This document shows, one piece after another, positions 46,079 through 57,085 of a stretch of 64,000 nucleotides of DNA. Numbering within the stretch: position 1 is the stretch's first letter; the number at the start of each line of letters is the position of its first letter. The stretch spans positions 434,001 to 498,000 of the forward strand of contig JALQBC010000026.1 in the NCBI GenBank assembly GCA_023375675.1, written 5' to 3'. Below the pieces are notes generated by a model that had not been told where the DNA came from, made no database searches, and worked only from the letters and a program-made list of their open reading frames with translations. The translations under genes and the position numbers were made by a program. This DNA comes from Cytospora piceicola. Its lineage: Eukaryota > Ascomycota > Sordariomycetes > Diaporthales > Cytosporaceae.

Positions 46079-48171
46079 AGAGACGTCAGACGGACCGAGT
46101 GCATCAGTCTGCAGTGATCAGGTCGAGATTCGAGAGCATCAATGGGTGGAATGTCATGCGACGGGCGGATCGATCTGATAGAAAAGGTACTTAGGTACTA
46201 CAGTACATGTTCGATGTACCTACGGAAATCCCATGGCGCCGTTCCGGGCCTGGGCTTGTATGATTGGCTGAAGCTTAGCAGTGGGTCCGCGCGCTGGAAA
46301 GCGTCAGTCAATATCTTCAGCGGCCGCGAGCACAGCTTTTTGAAACTTTTCCTCCTTTCTTCTTCATGAAGTTGATCCTTCCAATTCAATACAATGTGAG
46401 TAGCAACCCCACCTCGAGCTGCACGCTACGTGCTACAAGCTGTATACAGCAACAACCGCAATTGAATCCAAACAAATACTAATAGTCTTTTATCACAGAT
46501 GATGAAAGCTTAGCGTGCTCCAACGATAGATTCCGCCTCTCGTCGCAGCCAACGCGCTCCCCTCGTGGGCTTAAGTGGCCTGGTTGTGACGAGAGGACCG
46601 GATTCATGAAATAAGCGTTCGGCACAACCGACCTTGTTTAATCGGACGCCATACAGCATCTCTGACCTAATTTTGATATTGGAAGGATTTGATCGTACTC
46701 GATCGACGGCCACGACCTCAATTTCTTGGTCGCGTTTCTGGCTTCTGACTTCTGGTTCGCCGTTCAACCTGTCCGACCCGGCCAAACCGGCCATTATCTA
46801 ACAAAGGCGAACCTGCCTGCGACCGGCCGTGGTCCAGCCCTACCACCGTGTACTACTACTATTAGTACGCAGGTGGTCAGGGTTCCATAACGGTCTTCGG
46901 TCTCGTGTTTGCGTTGCCTGCGGATATAGTTGTGGTCACGGTTGTGGTCACGATGAACTTTCAGCATACACTTTGGCGTTGTCGTTGGACGCTCAGTAGT
47001 CCTGAGACGTAACGAACCATCCTCACTCCCATCCCTATTCCAAGCGAATAGGAGATTCCTATTCTACTGACCTTGACAGGGAAGTTGGGATTTCTTTTGG
47101 TCATATCGAGGCGCACACAGTGGCCTGTTTTTGTGTGTCTACGGAACGAACATATTTTGGTCATGTAGGATGATACGCGCCAAATACGTACGTACCACAG
47201 CTAGAACCACAAAATATGAACTGTGTCATACACAATTTGCATTACCAATGATATATGAAACAGACCAGACACTGGAAAATTCCGTGAGGTTATGACAGAA
47301 GCAATTGGACTTCGTTACAAACTAGTGTTGTGGTTGAGTGCGACAACCTTGGAAATGACAAGGGTGTTAGACGGGGTTGATGAACAGTGTGACGCGGTGA
47401 ACGATGACGGTGATAGGCCCTTTTTCACGGGCAGAGCCAGTGTGCCGACGACCCCGACCCGACCATCCATGGATGCTGGGCGGCCTAGCGTCAACCACCC
47501 GTCAGCGCCCAACGCCGAGGGAGCAAGCAACCTCTTGACTTTCTTGATCACTTTTAATCTAACCCGTACTTCACTTTACTTCACATCTTCCAGCCGACAT
47601 TACTATCACCCCGACTGTCGTGCCACTCGACGTCGTCAACCAACCATTCCAGTGTGCACGCGATCAGTCGCAAGCTCGCTTTGTCGTTCCGTCCACGAGA
47701 CGTTCCCATACATACACAATCATTCTTCTAGATTATACTCAACTTCGCTTACGTCGGCAGTCCGGGCCAACACGTCCTTCGCGATACAACCAGATCACCC
47801 ATCAAACCCCCTCGACGTCAACTTTCCAATCCCGAGAAACCTGACTCTGCCATGGCCGCTCTGTGAACTGTCTTCCAAATCCCACTTCTGATCGACTCAT
47901 ACTAGCCGACCCCTTTTTTTGGTACTTGGCGCATCGTGAAAGCCGACACACACATTATACCTAGACATCCGTTCGGCAACTGTCGTCGTGTCGCTGAAGA
48001 ACCGCATCCCCGGGGATTCGATCAGCTCGCTTCCGCCTATCCACCGCCCACTAATTGCTGCGGCTGCGTGTAATCTCCGTGACCTTTTAGCGATCTACCA
48101 TTCCGCGCCAGCCTCGCAAATACCCGAGACAGAACCCAACATATATCGTCATTTGACGAGAAGCGGTCAAC
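46079..48171. promoter_or_regulatory. Divergent intergenic region, AspRS and AP180
   Basis: This 2.1-kb region separates two divergently transcribed genes. An inverted CCAAT box at 46,263-46,267 faces the AspRS gene. A GGTACTTAGGTACTACAGTA run lies at about 46,186-46,205. A plus-strand frame at 47,292-47,891 (199 codons) is rich in Ser, Thr, Arg and Pro, without any motif, and more likely lies in the long leader of the AP180 gene. No gene is supported. Confidence 0.5.
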
Positions 48172-50358
48172 ATGGCGAGCTCATTCGAAAAGTCCGTCAA
48201 GGGCGCGACTAAGATCAAGGTCCGTGGCCCCATACATCTGAGGCTCCTATGCGATGCGACTGCCATGCGACTGCCATGCGATTGTGACGCGATAGCATCC
48301 GATCATGGCAGGCACGTCGAGGAGGAGGGCCGGCCAACACCCAAAGCTGACATTATAATCGACTGCAGGCTGCGCCCCCGAAGACGAAGTACATCGAACA
48401 CATCCTCGTGGCGACACATGCTGGGGAGGCTGGGGTGGGCGAGGTCTTCCGGGCCCTGCAGCACCGGTTGAGGGACTCAACATGGACCGTCGTCTTCAAA
48501 AGTTTGATCACCGTCCATCTCATGGTTAGGGAGGGGTCGCCCGACGTTACACTGGCCTATCTTGCGAAACACAGAAACATGTTGGCTATGAGCATGTTCT
48601 CTGACGGTCAGTCCAATGTCCCACGCGGGGAGAGTGGCTGCGGGCCAGGTTACTATTGCCGGGAAGATGCTGACACCCGGTATACAGCCCAGACACAAGG
48701 CCGGAATATACGACATTATGCGAATTACTTATCCGAACGAGCACGAGCTTTTCGAGACACGAAGATCGATTGGGTGAGGGGCAAGGAAAACAGACTTGAG
48801 AAGCTGTCCGTGGAGAAGGGACTTCTTAGGGAGACGGAGGCCATTCAAAACCAGCTGAGAGCACTTCTGGATTGCGATGTTGGTGGCCCACTCATACAAC
48901 GACTTAGAGGTTATGTGGCTGACGGGCAATTAGGTCATGGATAACGAGCCCGAGAACGAAATAACGGTTACGGTTTTTAGGCTTTTGGTGTTGGACCTAC
49001 TGGCTTTGTTCCAGGTGGTCAACCAAGCACTCATCAACATCCTGGGTAAGATCGACGAGTCCATCCCGTACTGCAGCATGGACTAACCACGGCGAGCAGG
49101 TCAATTCTTCGAGATGTCCAAGGTCGACGCGGAAAGGGCTATGGATATTTACCGCAACTTCACCAAACAGACAGACATGGTGGTCCAGTATCTAGGCGTG
49201 GCCCGCCAGTACGAGCACCACACGAGGGTCGAGGTTCCCAAGCTTAAACACGCCCCGGTGAACCTCGGCCGACAGTTGGAGGAATACCTGCACGACCCAG
49301 ACTTCGAAACCCACAGGAGGCAGTACCTGGCTGAGTTGGAAGCCAAAAGAGGCAAGGGGTTGGCAAAACCATACTTTACTGCCAAAGGCGACTCCGCGAG
49401 CAAGGCGACATACAACAACACAAACTTCCCGAATGTCAATGGCTCTCCGCAAACAGAGAACAAACCGGCGCCAATAACTAAAGGCCCAGACCCGGACTTG
49501 ATTGACTTCTTCGATTCGATAGAGCAGAACCAGACCACGCTGGGCGCACAACCAACAGCTGCGCCGGGGCAGGTGGGAGCATCACCCTGGGGAGCAAGCA
49601 ATGATTTCCAGCCACAGCCGACTGGCTTCCAGCCACAACCTACCGGCTTCCAGAACGGCTTCGCTCCACAGCAGACGGGCTTCCAGGCGACGAACCCCTT
49701 CCAACAGCCTTTTCAACAACAGCCGCAAGCCCCGCCGCCGCAGCAGCAAATACAGCCATCATACACCGGCGCAGGCTTCGGTGGCTTCACACCCCAGCCT
49801 GGATATCAGAACTCGCTGGCTCCTATCCCGCAGGAATCAGCAGTCTCTGCATTCCAGACTGGCGCATCTGTGCCCAACATGCAGGCACAACAGCCGACCA
49901 CAAATCCGTTCAGATTATCGATGATGATGACGGGCCAGATGACGGGCCAGCCGACCGGCATGGCCCCGCAATCCGTGCCCACGAGCCCGCCCTCACTTCC
50001 ACCGCAACATACATCCACCAACCCCTTCGCTCGATCATCCCCAGCGGCCAACAACCCAGCTCCCTTCCAGTCCCCACCACAACCCACAGCTCCTCTCCAG
50101 GCCATGGCAACCGGGACAAACCCCTTCGCCAAGAACTTTGGTGCTCCTGCTCCGCAACAGCAAAGGCCGGAAACGAGTACTGGGTTGGCGCCCCAGGCGA
50201 CGGGGGCGACGAACCCCTTCCGGCAGTCACAGTTCGTCAACCACAACACGGGCATGGGCTGGCAGAACAACCAGCAGCCCATAGGCGGCGGGCTGGACAA
50301 CCTGCCGACGGTCCCCGTGTTCCCCAGGCCAGCGCAGCAGACTCCTTGGCAGCAGTAG
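48172..50358 (+). CDS. AP180/CALM-type clathrin adaptor with ANTH domain
   Basis: Endocytic adaptor homologous to yeast Yap1801/1802. Five exons (48,172-48,219, 48,369-48,606, 48,688-48,878, 48,934-49,045, 49,100-50,358) encode 615 residues. The ANTH domain covers about residues 1-280. Its phosphoinositide site KAAPPKTKYIEHI has Tyr where the animal motif has His. Later ANTH landmarks include TQGRNIRHYANYLSER, DVMDNEPENEITV and FFEMSKVDAERAMDIY. A clathrin-box-like DLIDFF follows. The Gln/Pro/Asn-rich tail has five NPF motifs for EH-domain partners (in ATNPFQQ, TTNPFRL, STNPFAR, GTNPFAK, ATNPFRQ) and several QPTGF repeats. The second intron (48,607-48,687) is 81 nt, in frame and stopless, so its retention would add 27 residues inside the ANTH domain. 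Confidence 0.92.
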
Positions 50359-51005
50359 TTACTTTTCCAATTTGAAGACGCGAGAGCGGAAGTTTTGGGG
50401 GTCCGAGGAGCCAAGAGTACATGATACGAACAAAGAGAGAAACAAACGCACTTTCGTTCATCTGGGGTCATTGTATTGTTGGAGGTTCTGTGTTTGCAGA
50501 GCGTTGGCGTTTGGCAGGGCGGGCATGAACGGGTCGATTGGGTTGAGGAAAGGTTGGTGGCGGGCGGCATTAGACAAGGTCAAGGGGGCGCTTTAATGGG
50601 TTAGCCAGTGTAGATATGAGAGGAGTAGGAGGAGGTTATGTCTTCGGTGTTGTTGCTGGTGCTGTGCAAAATGTTTCTTGTCAACCGATACGGGTACGTT
50701 CAGAGACTGTACACAATAAAGCTTAATGGATGTATGATATCGCTTGAAGGCGAGACTCTGCATCGATTTCCCTCGTTGCATTTGGCTCCAAAAACTCAAG
50801 CCTCGTGCCTATTCTACGTGAACTTGATGTTATTCAGTATTAACACCATCAATGTGACGACCAGTGCCACTTTCCGTGAACGCCATCGCTATGCAAAACC
50901 CCCATAAGAACAAAAACGACTTCTCAGACACACCCTGCAGCGTCCACAGCTCCCACACGCAAGGTACCGCGCGTGACCTGCCTTCTTGTACGGCGACTTT
51001 TCATC
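50359..51005. other. Convergent intergenic region
   Basis: Shared 3' space of the AP180 (+) and TFB3 (-) genes. No other feature is recognised. Confidence 0.6.
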
Positions 51006-52313
51006 CTAGTAGTCGTCCACCTCCATCTTGACGGTCACGGGCTCCTCCTTCTTCACCATGGGGGTCTGCGACTGCTCTCTCTTCATCAGGTTCGCCTCGA
51101 CGACCTCCCTGTCCTCTTCCTTCTTGATCTCGGTCATCTCCCTCTTCACCTCCCTCTTCGCTCTCGCATCAGCGGGACCGTCCATCTGCCCGGCAGCCAT
51201 GCTGGCCCCCTCGGTCGCCACATCGCCAAAGTCCACGCCCACCTTGCCCGTCTCCTTCTCATCGCCGATAAACACCGCCAGCCCGGCAAAGGCCTCGAAC
51301 ATGGAGCGCGCGTAGTACTCCTGCAGGTCGTACCCGCCGGCCGTGTACTTGTGGTCGCGCCTCGCGCCGTCGAGGAACGGGTTCTTGTACTCCCTCTGGA
51401 GCTCGTACCTGGTCGACCGCAGGTCCAGCCTCCCGAAGGGGTCGAACGGCCCGACGTCCGCGTCGGAGCCGCTGGCCGCGCCGCCCGCCTCGCCGGCACC
51501 GGCGCCGCCCTTCTTCTTCAGGCCCCGGATGGACAGCCCGCCGCCGGCGGCGGCGGCGGCGCGGCGCAGCGCGGCGGCCTCGCTGGCCGCGAGCTCCTCC
51601 TTCCTGTGCTGGCCGCGCTTCTTGAGCATGACGCGGGCGGCCTGGCCGCGGGGCGCGCGGGCCAGCGTGTCGAGGTCCTCCTCCCGCTGGCGCACCCTCT
51701 CCTGCCTCTCCTCCTCCTCGGCGCGCACGGCGTCGACGCGCCGCTGGCGCGCGGCCTCGCGCTCGGCGGCGATCTGGCGGCGGGTGCTCTCGCGGGCGCG
51801 CTCGCCCGCGCGCTTGTTGCGCTCGATCTCGGCGCGGTGGTGCTCCTCCCACTGGAGGAGCTTGTCCTCGGCCGCCGACTGCTCCGCCGGCGCGCCGTAG
51901 ACGAGGTCCATGGTCAGCGCCTCCACCATCTCGAGGTACTCGTTGAAGCTGGGCAGGTCCTCGAACTCGTCCTCGGCCTTGTTGAAGACGGCGGCCACGC
52001 GGCGGCGGATGTCGACCTCGCGCTCCACCGAGAGGTCGCCGAAGGTGGGCTCGCGGAACGCCTTCTTGCGGAGCGTCTTGTGGCACCCTATGTAGGGGCA
52101 CTGGTTGGGCCCCTTCTCGAAGAGGCGGTCCACGCAGTTGTTGCAGAGGGCGTGGTAGCACTCCGGGTTGATGAGGAAGCGCATGGATTTGTTCATGTAC
52201 CGGAGCGTCTTGCAGATCGGGCATTGTTCCTCGCCTGACTGGTTGGTTAGGGAGGAGCTGGTCGGGGCGGCAATGGGCCCGCCGTGGGCTGAGGTGGTGG
52301 GTTTACGCGACAT
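51006..52313 (-). CDS. TFB3: TFIIH/CAK assembly factor Tfb3 (MAT1)
   Basis: Tfb3/MAT1 links the CDK-activating kinase (Kin28-Ccl1) to core TFIIH, for transcription initiation and DNA repair. A single exon encodes 435 residues. The N-terminal RING finger (about residues 31-80) starts with CPICKTLRY and continues ECYHALCNNCVDRLF and QCPYIGCHKTLRK. A conserved acidic segment (TFGDLSVEREVDIRRRV) follows. The centre, about residues 150-260, is a long charged coiled coil rich in Glu, Arg and Ala. A Gly/Ala-rich stretch (RAAAAAGGGLSIRG) leads to the Phe/Tyr-containing C-terminal region, whose end is very Lys/Glu-rich. The length is somewhat above the yeast protein, and the excess lies in the low-complexity parts. 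It is divergent from nudC. Confidence 0.93.
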   Translation of the reverse strand: MSRKPTTSAHGGPIAAPTSSSLTNQSGEEQCPICKTLRYMNKSMRFLINPECYHALCNNCVDRLFEKGPNQCPYIGCHKTLRKKAFREPTFGDLSVEREVDIRRRVAAVFNKAEDEFEDLPSFNEYLEMVEALTMDLVYGAPAEQSAAEDKLLQWEEHHRAEIERNKRAGERARESTRRQIAAEREAARQRRVDAVRAEEEERQERVRQREEDLDTLARAPRGQAARVMLKKRGQHRKEELAASEAAALRRAAAAAGGGLSIRGLKKKGGAGAGEAGGAASGSDADVGPFDPFGRLDLRSTRYELQREYKNPFLDGARRDHKYTAGGYDLQEYYARSMFEAFAGLAVFIGDEKETGKVGVDFGDVATEGASMAAGQMDGPADARAKREVKREMTEIKKEEDREVVEANLMKREQSQTPMVKKEEPVTVKMEVDDY

Positions 52314-52830
52314 CGTTGCTGTGGGTTGATTTGGAGGAGATCGGGAGGTCGGTGGTGTCGTAGATTGGTAGGTATTGGAAGGAGATGATCTGACGAACTA
52401 TGTAGATAGAACCATCGAGATTGGGTGTGTGTCAGGTCGACCGTCTGGGAAAGAGACAAGAACTCAGCTCAAAGGCTGAGAGGAGGTAAACGTTGAAGGT
52501 TCAAGAGGCACCTATTCAGTAGGTACCCTGCATAGGTACTGTTGGTGTGTATGTGTAGTAGTCGGGCAAGGCTGACAAAATGGGCCGATACAAGGTTCAG
52601 GTACCGTTGAGTCAAGCCTTTGAACCCGATTGGCGCTGTAACCAAGCTGTTAGCGCAGGGTAGCTTCCGTGGGGTAGCACTGGAAGACCCACTGAAACTT
52701 TGCAGGCCCCCGCGATCTGCTGTTGATGACCAAGGGCTTCCATTCCATCGTCAGCCTTCTTTATGTTCCATCAGTTTCCGCAAAGCATCATCACCAACTC
52801 AACATCTCACTACGCCCACCAGCTGCCAAG
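52314..52830. promoter_or_regulatory. Divergent promoter, TFB3 and nudC
   Basis: The 517-bp spacer contains CAGTAGGTACCCTGCATAGG at about 52,516, a TACC/GGTA-rich patch of the type found in front of other genes here. A pyrimidine-rich leader with CATCATCACC precedes the nudC ATG. Confidence 0.4.
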
Positions 52831-53607
52831 ATGACTGACAAAGGTACGTGAGCTCCAGAAGTGATACCAAGACCTTGAGGAATCGTACTATCCGTATCAA
52901 TGCTTATGCTACCGGCGATATGCCTCTCTCTACACCTACACAGCCTTGACTAACCCACCGTCCCTGCAGAACCCACCGCCGCCGAGCAAGCTGCCGCCCG
53001 CGCCAAAGAGAGAGCCGAGCAGGATGCCCTTCCCTACAAGTGGCAGCAGACCATCGCCGACGTCGACATCACCATAGGTGGCTTCCCCGGAAACTACAAG
53101 GGCAAGGACTTCGTCGTCGAGATCAAGCGAAAGAGCTTGAAGGCTGGCGTCAAGGGGCAGGAGCCCATCATGAATGTGTGCTCATGACACTCACCCTACG
53201 CCCTGAATTAGAGGGAAACTGAGTTGCTGACCGGGGGCCATTATTCGATATAACAGGGCGACCTTCCCGACGCGATCGTCGTTGACGACTCCACCTGGAC
53301 CCTCACCACCGCCGCAGACGGCACCAAGACCATCGAGATCCACCTGGACAAGGTGAACAACATGGAGTGGTGGCAACACGTCCTCGTCGGCGCCCCCAAG
53401 ATCGATGTCACCAAGATCACGCCAGAGTCGTCCAAGCTGTCGGACCTGAACGGCGAGACGAGGAGCATGGTCGAGAAGATGATGTTTGACCAGCGCCAGA
53501 AGGAGGCCGGCCTGCCGTCGAGCGACGAGCAGAAGAAGGCCGACATACTCGAAAAGTTCAAGGCGCAGCACCCCGAGATGGACTTTAGCAACGCGAAGGT
53601 TAACTAG
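52831..53607 (+). CDS. nudC: Nuclear movement protein NudC (CS domain)
   Basis: NudC is needed for dynein-dependent nuclear migration and acts as a co-chaperone with Hsp90. Three exons (52,831-52,843, 52,970-53,175, 53,257-53,607) encode 189 residues, close to the Aspergillus nidulans protein (198). The first exon is only 13 nt (MTDK plus one base). The p23-like CS domain opens with [14 protein letters not shown], continues [15 protein letters not shown] and, across the second intron, [16 protein letters not shown], then [15 protein letters not shown]. The C-terminus has the NudC family tail [20 protein letters not shown] and ends [11 protein letters not shown]. The second donor is non-consensus (GTGTGC). 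Codon phases agree at both junctions. Confidence 0.93.
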
Positions 53608-54347
53608 ATACAACTTACATATGTAAATGATGGGGAGCACTACGACGCGCCTGCTCTCAGGACGCTGGGAGGGGAGGGGACGGGAACCCGCATTATGGAC
53701 TTGGAGTTGGGAGAAAGGCTGTATGATACCGACTGTTTTCACGAGGCATGACTGAACATATAAAAAGCATTCGAGTATGTTCAACCACAAGAGCCGGGTG
53801 TATATACCTCGGGGTGCGATATTGCTACCACGTTGGGGACCTCTACATAGGATGTGAGGAGTGAAACGAAACACCAGACCATGGTGTGAAGCTCCGTGTC
53901 CAGAAGACAGTCTGAAGACAGAACTTTACAGGTCAGGGGTCAGATAGCCCCTCTGGACTTTGATCTTGGAATGACCCATACCGAGTATGCAGATGGGAGA
54001 AGAGCTGCAAACTCAACACATCATCGTGAGACGATTTGGGTTCCGTAAATACATTGGAGGCCGTGGGAGACTGAGGGAGGAATTCCGTCCATAGACTTAC
54101 TGTGTGAATGTGTGCCATCTTAGCAGACCAAAGAATCGAAGACCTGCAAGCTGGAAACGATACAGCGGTACAGACATCAAATGACGTGAGGGTTCAGTGC
54201 CTGCTGAATTATCAAGCACGCCACGAAATATCCCCCGGAATGAACAAATGGTGAAGAACCTCGTGATGATTTGTAGACTCCTACCTGACCATCCATCCGT
54301 CCATCCACCCGTCCCATGGCCAACGGCCAACAACCGAGGACAGCCAT
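53608..54347. other. Convergent intergenic region
   Basis: Shared 3' space of nudC (+) and the URI gene (-). Short frames have no motif. A CATCCATCCGTCCATCC repeat is at about 54,289-54,305. Confidence 0.55.
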
Positions 54348-56231
54348 TCACTGCCTCGCCTGCCTCGCCAACCTGGCAGCCTTGAACCGGCTCACCCTCT
54401 TCCCGCCCTCGTCCTCGTCCTCGGGGTACTCGATCGCCGCCTCCTCCTCCCGCACGAACCCGCCCTGCATCTGGATCATGCGGTTCCGCACGCGGTGGTA
54501 CTCCACGGCGGCCTCCTGGTGCAGCAGCGCCGCGTCGAACTCGTCCGGCTCGGCCGCCCCCACGGGCGCGTCCCGCTCCACGATCGTGCCGGCCAGCGTC
54601 TTGCCCTCGGGGCCCTCGGGCGCGGTCCGCACGTCGCCCTCGAGGACGCCCTCGAGGAAGCGCGCCGGGGCGTCGGACGGGCCCTTGGGCCGGGACGGCA
54701 GCGCCTGGGCCGCGGGCGGGGTGTCGGCGGGCGATGGTGTCGTTGCTGTGCGCGCCTTCTTGAAGCGGGAGGTCTTCTTGGGCTCGGTGGGTGCTGGTGC
54801 TGCTGGCGGTGGTGCCGAGTTCCGCTCCACGATCTTGCCCTTCATGGGGTCGACGAAGGGCTGTTTGGGCTCGTCGACAGCGGACACTGGCGCTTCGGTT
54901 GTCGTACTGGGGGCGACATCCACCGCGCTGGCGAATTTGACGCCCTTCTTCTTGAGATTGTCCTCCTGGGTGAGATCGGGATCGCTCTTCAGGGCGGACT
55001 TGACCGGTGCTGGCTGGACGGCGATGCGCGCGATGCCCTCGTCGGGTATCTTGCCGTTGGCCTCGGCCTCGGCCTCCTCCTCGATCTCGCGCGTCGACTT
55101 GATCCCCAGCTTCGCCTCGAGCTCCTGCATGCGCCGCCGGTACTTGTCGTCCACGGCCCGGCCTTTGTACCGGCCGTGTTCATCCTCGTCCTCGGCGTCG
55201 TTGAAGTCCTCATCCCCGTCCTCGTCACTGAACTCCATCTCGGAGTATTCCGACTGCGAACCCTCGTCGATCTCCAGCTCTGCGACTATGGGCGCGATGT
55301 CCGTCATGCTGTACCTGAGCATCTCCCGCCGCAGTTCTGCGTCGTCGTCGGACTCGTCCTCGGGCATGACCGGGTCCGAGATCGGGTTTGCTTGCTCCTT
55401 GGCCTGTTGCATAATCTGTTCCAAGCGCTCGGCTGTCCTTGTCATGGGTTGGTCACCGTTGACGTCTGGATCGTCGCCTGGTTTTGTGTCTTCGGAGAAG
55501 GATACGCCCTTCTTGGGCTTAGGCCTCTCCGGCCTTTTCTCCTTTTCCTCTTCTGCCTTGACCGGCGCTTGCTGCTCTTGAGGCTTTTCATCTTCCACCT
55601 CTTCCACCTCTTCGACCTCTTCGATGCGCCCATGCTCAGCCCCTGCACCTCCTTCGGGCTCGATCGCTGACTTCTGGTTCGTCTCAGCCAGATCCTTCTC
55701 CTTGATCCCAGCCTTCTCCAGCGCCTCGCGAAGCTGGGGCTGCATATCTCCAGGCCTCTGTAACCGATAAGATGTGACCTGATCATCCTCATCCAGCTCC
55801 TCGATGATGTCGGTGATGGGCAGTCCCGATTCCTCATCCCTCACGTCCGGATTCACTACGATGCTTGCCTTCTCATACTTCTTTTCAGCGACATCGAGTT
55901 GCTTCTCTAGCGTTTCCACGTTCTTGGAGACGTAATCGATCCGTCTCGACAGGAGGTTGATGATCTGCGCCTTGGGCTTTGGCTTTGACTCGCCGAAGAT
56001 CTCCTTGACTTCCTTCTGGGTGACAACTTGGCCCTCAAACTCGTCGCATATCCTGTCCAGGTCTGCGCGGTCTAGAGGTTCGGGTACGGCCTCGACTTCC
56101 TCCTTAAGTTCTTCGTACTCGGTGTCGCACATGCGCCAGTGAGTGAGAGCCTTGCGGAGCTTCTCGACATTGTCCTCCAGCTGGCGGCGGTGCCGTTCCA
56201 GGTCGAGAAAGTGGTCTTTAATAGTTGCCAT
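54348..56231 (-). CDS. BUD27: Unconventional prefoldin URI/Bud27
   Basis: URI (yeast Bud27) is a prefoldin-like chaperone that helps assemble RNA polymerases through Rpb5 and links translation with TOR signalling. A single exon encodes 627 residues from the ATG at 56,231; upstream in-frame codons look non-coding. The N-terminal prefoldin alpha-type coiled coil covers about residues 1-135 (MATIKDHFLDLERHRRQLE and SRRIDYVSKNVETLEKQL). The middle is acidic and unstructured, with Glu/Val repeats and an MEFSDEDGDEDFNDAEDEDE stretch. A conserved box (DKYRRRMQELEAKLG) follows. The C-terminus has the DUF3835 words KKGVKFASAV, KGKIVERN, KKTSRFKKAR and finally VSRFKAARLARQ. The family also includes an Rpb5-binding part, which I cannot delimit exactly. 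The end of the gene is GC-rich. Confidence 0.9.
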   Translation of the reverse strand: MATIKDHFLDLERHRRQLEDNVEKLRKALTHWRMCDTEYEELKEEVEAVPEPLDRADLDRICDEFEGQVVTQKEVKEIFGESKPKPKAQIINLLSRRIDYVSKNVETLEKQLDVAEKKYEKASIVVNPDVRDEESGLPITDIIEELDEDDQVTSYRLQRPGDMQPQLREALEKAGIKEKDLAETNQKSAIEPEGGAGAEHGRIEEVEEVEEVEDEKPQEQQAPVKAEEEKEKRPERPKPKKGVSFSEDTKPGDDPDVNGDQPMTRTAERLEQIMQQAKEQANPISDPVMPEDESDDDAELRREMLRYSMTDIAPIVAELEIDEGSQSEYSEMEFSDEDGDEDFNDAEDEDEHGRYKGRAVDDKYRRRMQELEAKLGIKSTREIEEEAEAEANGKIPDEGIARIAVQPAPVKSALKSDPDLTQEDNLKKKGVKFASAVDVAPSTTTEAPVSAVDEPKQPFVDPMKGKIVERNSAPPPAAPAPTEPKKTSRFKKARTATTPSPADTPPAAQALPSRPKGPSDAPARFLEGVLEGDVRTAPEGPEGKTLAGTIVERDAPVGAAEPDEFDAALLHQEAAVEYHRVRNRMIQMQGGFVREEEAAIEYPEDEDEGGKRVSRFKAARLARQARQ

Positions 56232-57085
56232 ACTTTTAGATTCACAACTAGTGGCCGAGTCGTGTTTGAAAAGTGCTGGTTGACGCAATAAAGTGAGGAA
56301 GGGTGTTGAAGAAATTTGTATTTGCTTCGATTGAAAATTTGGGCTGATGATCATGTAAGTACAGTATGGACGAATTACCAAGCGACCCCCCTGCCTGTCT
56401 CCTGGGGCGTCAGGGTTGCACCCCGGACTGAGCACGGGTGGGGGTGCTATGTACGTACATTGTCCAATGACCTTGAAAATGGTCCCGCATTGATCACCAC
56501 CCTGGGCAGTCTGATTTAAACATGTTCTTGAAGTTACATATAGGCATTACTTGATTACCGGTTTACGATACTTATAGCTGTCCGCAGATACGATACAGCG
56601 TTTCAAGTTTCAATAACTAAGCACTTCAACTTCCCACGGACTGCCACGAACCGCATCATGTCTGCCATTCTGCCCAGGTGTGCAAACTGACATGTCCTCC
56701 AGGGCTTCTGCTTTTGCTAAACACCCTCGACTCCGCGCCTGGCATTGTTTCCTTCGTTGGCAGCCACTTCTAACCGATAAATCCTTACACATGATCCATA
56801 TTTAGGCCGACAGGTCGTTCAGTCTCACCCGTCTTCCTGAGCAATATGGAACCAACTATGTAAGACATCCTCAGCAGGCCGTCACACCGGTCTCCTTAGG
56901 GACGAGACTTCATGTGCGGGTTTATTGTCTTGTTAACGATAGGGGAAAAGTGTAAGCCTATCTGCGAAATTCAGTCTTCCTAGTTTAAACAGTATAGAGA
57001 TGACAACTATTAGTAACACTTGATTGACATGCAGAGTCCAGTATATCCAAAGTTCCAACATTATAATGTGGCTAATACAACACGC
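56232..57085. other. Upstream region of URI; downstream region of the membrane-protein gene
   Basis: Both neighbouring genes are on the minus strand, so this 854-bp region holds the URI promoter (left side) and the space after it. No gene is recognised. Confidence 0.55.

Noticed and set aside
46510..46640. A possible tRNA or small RNA around GGCTTAAGTGGCC
   Set aside because: No acceptor stem, T loop or Pol III terminator could be found.
47292..47891. A 199-codon plus-strand frame upstream of AP180
   Set aside because: It has no motif, a Ser/Thr/Pro/Arg-rich random-like composition and a position that suits a long leader.
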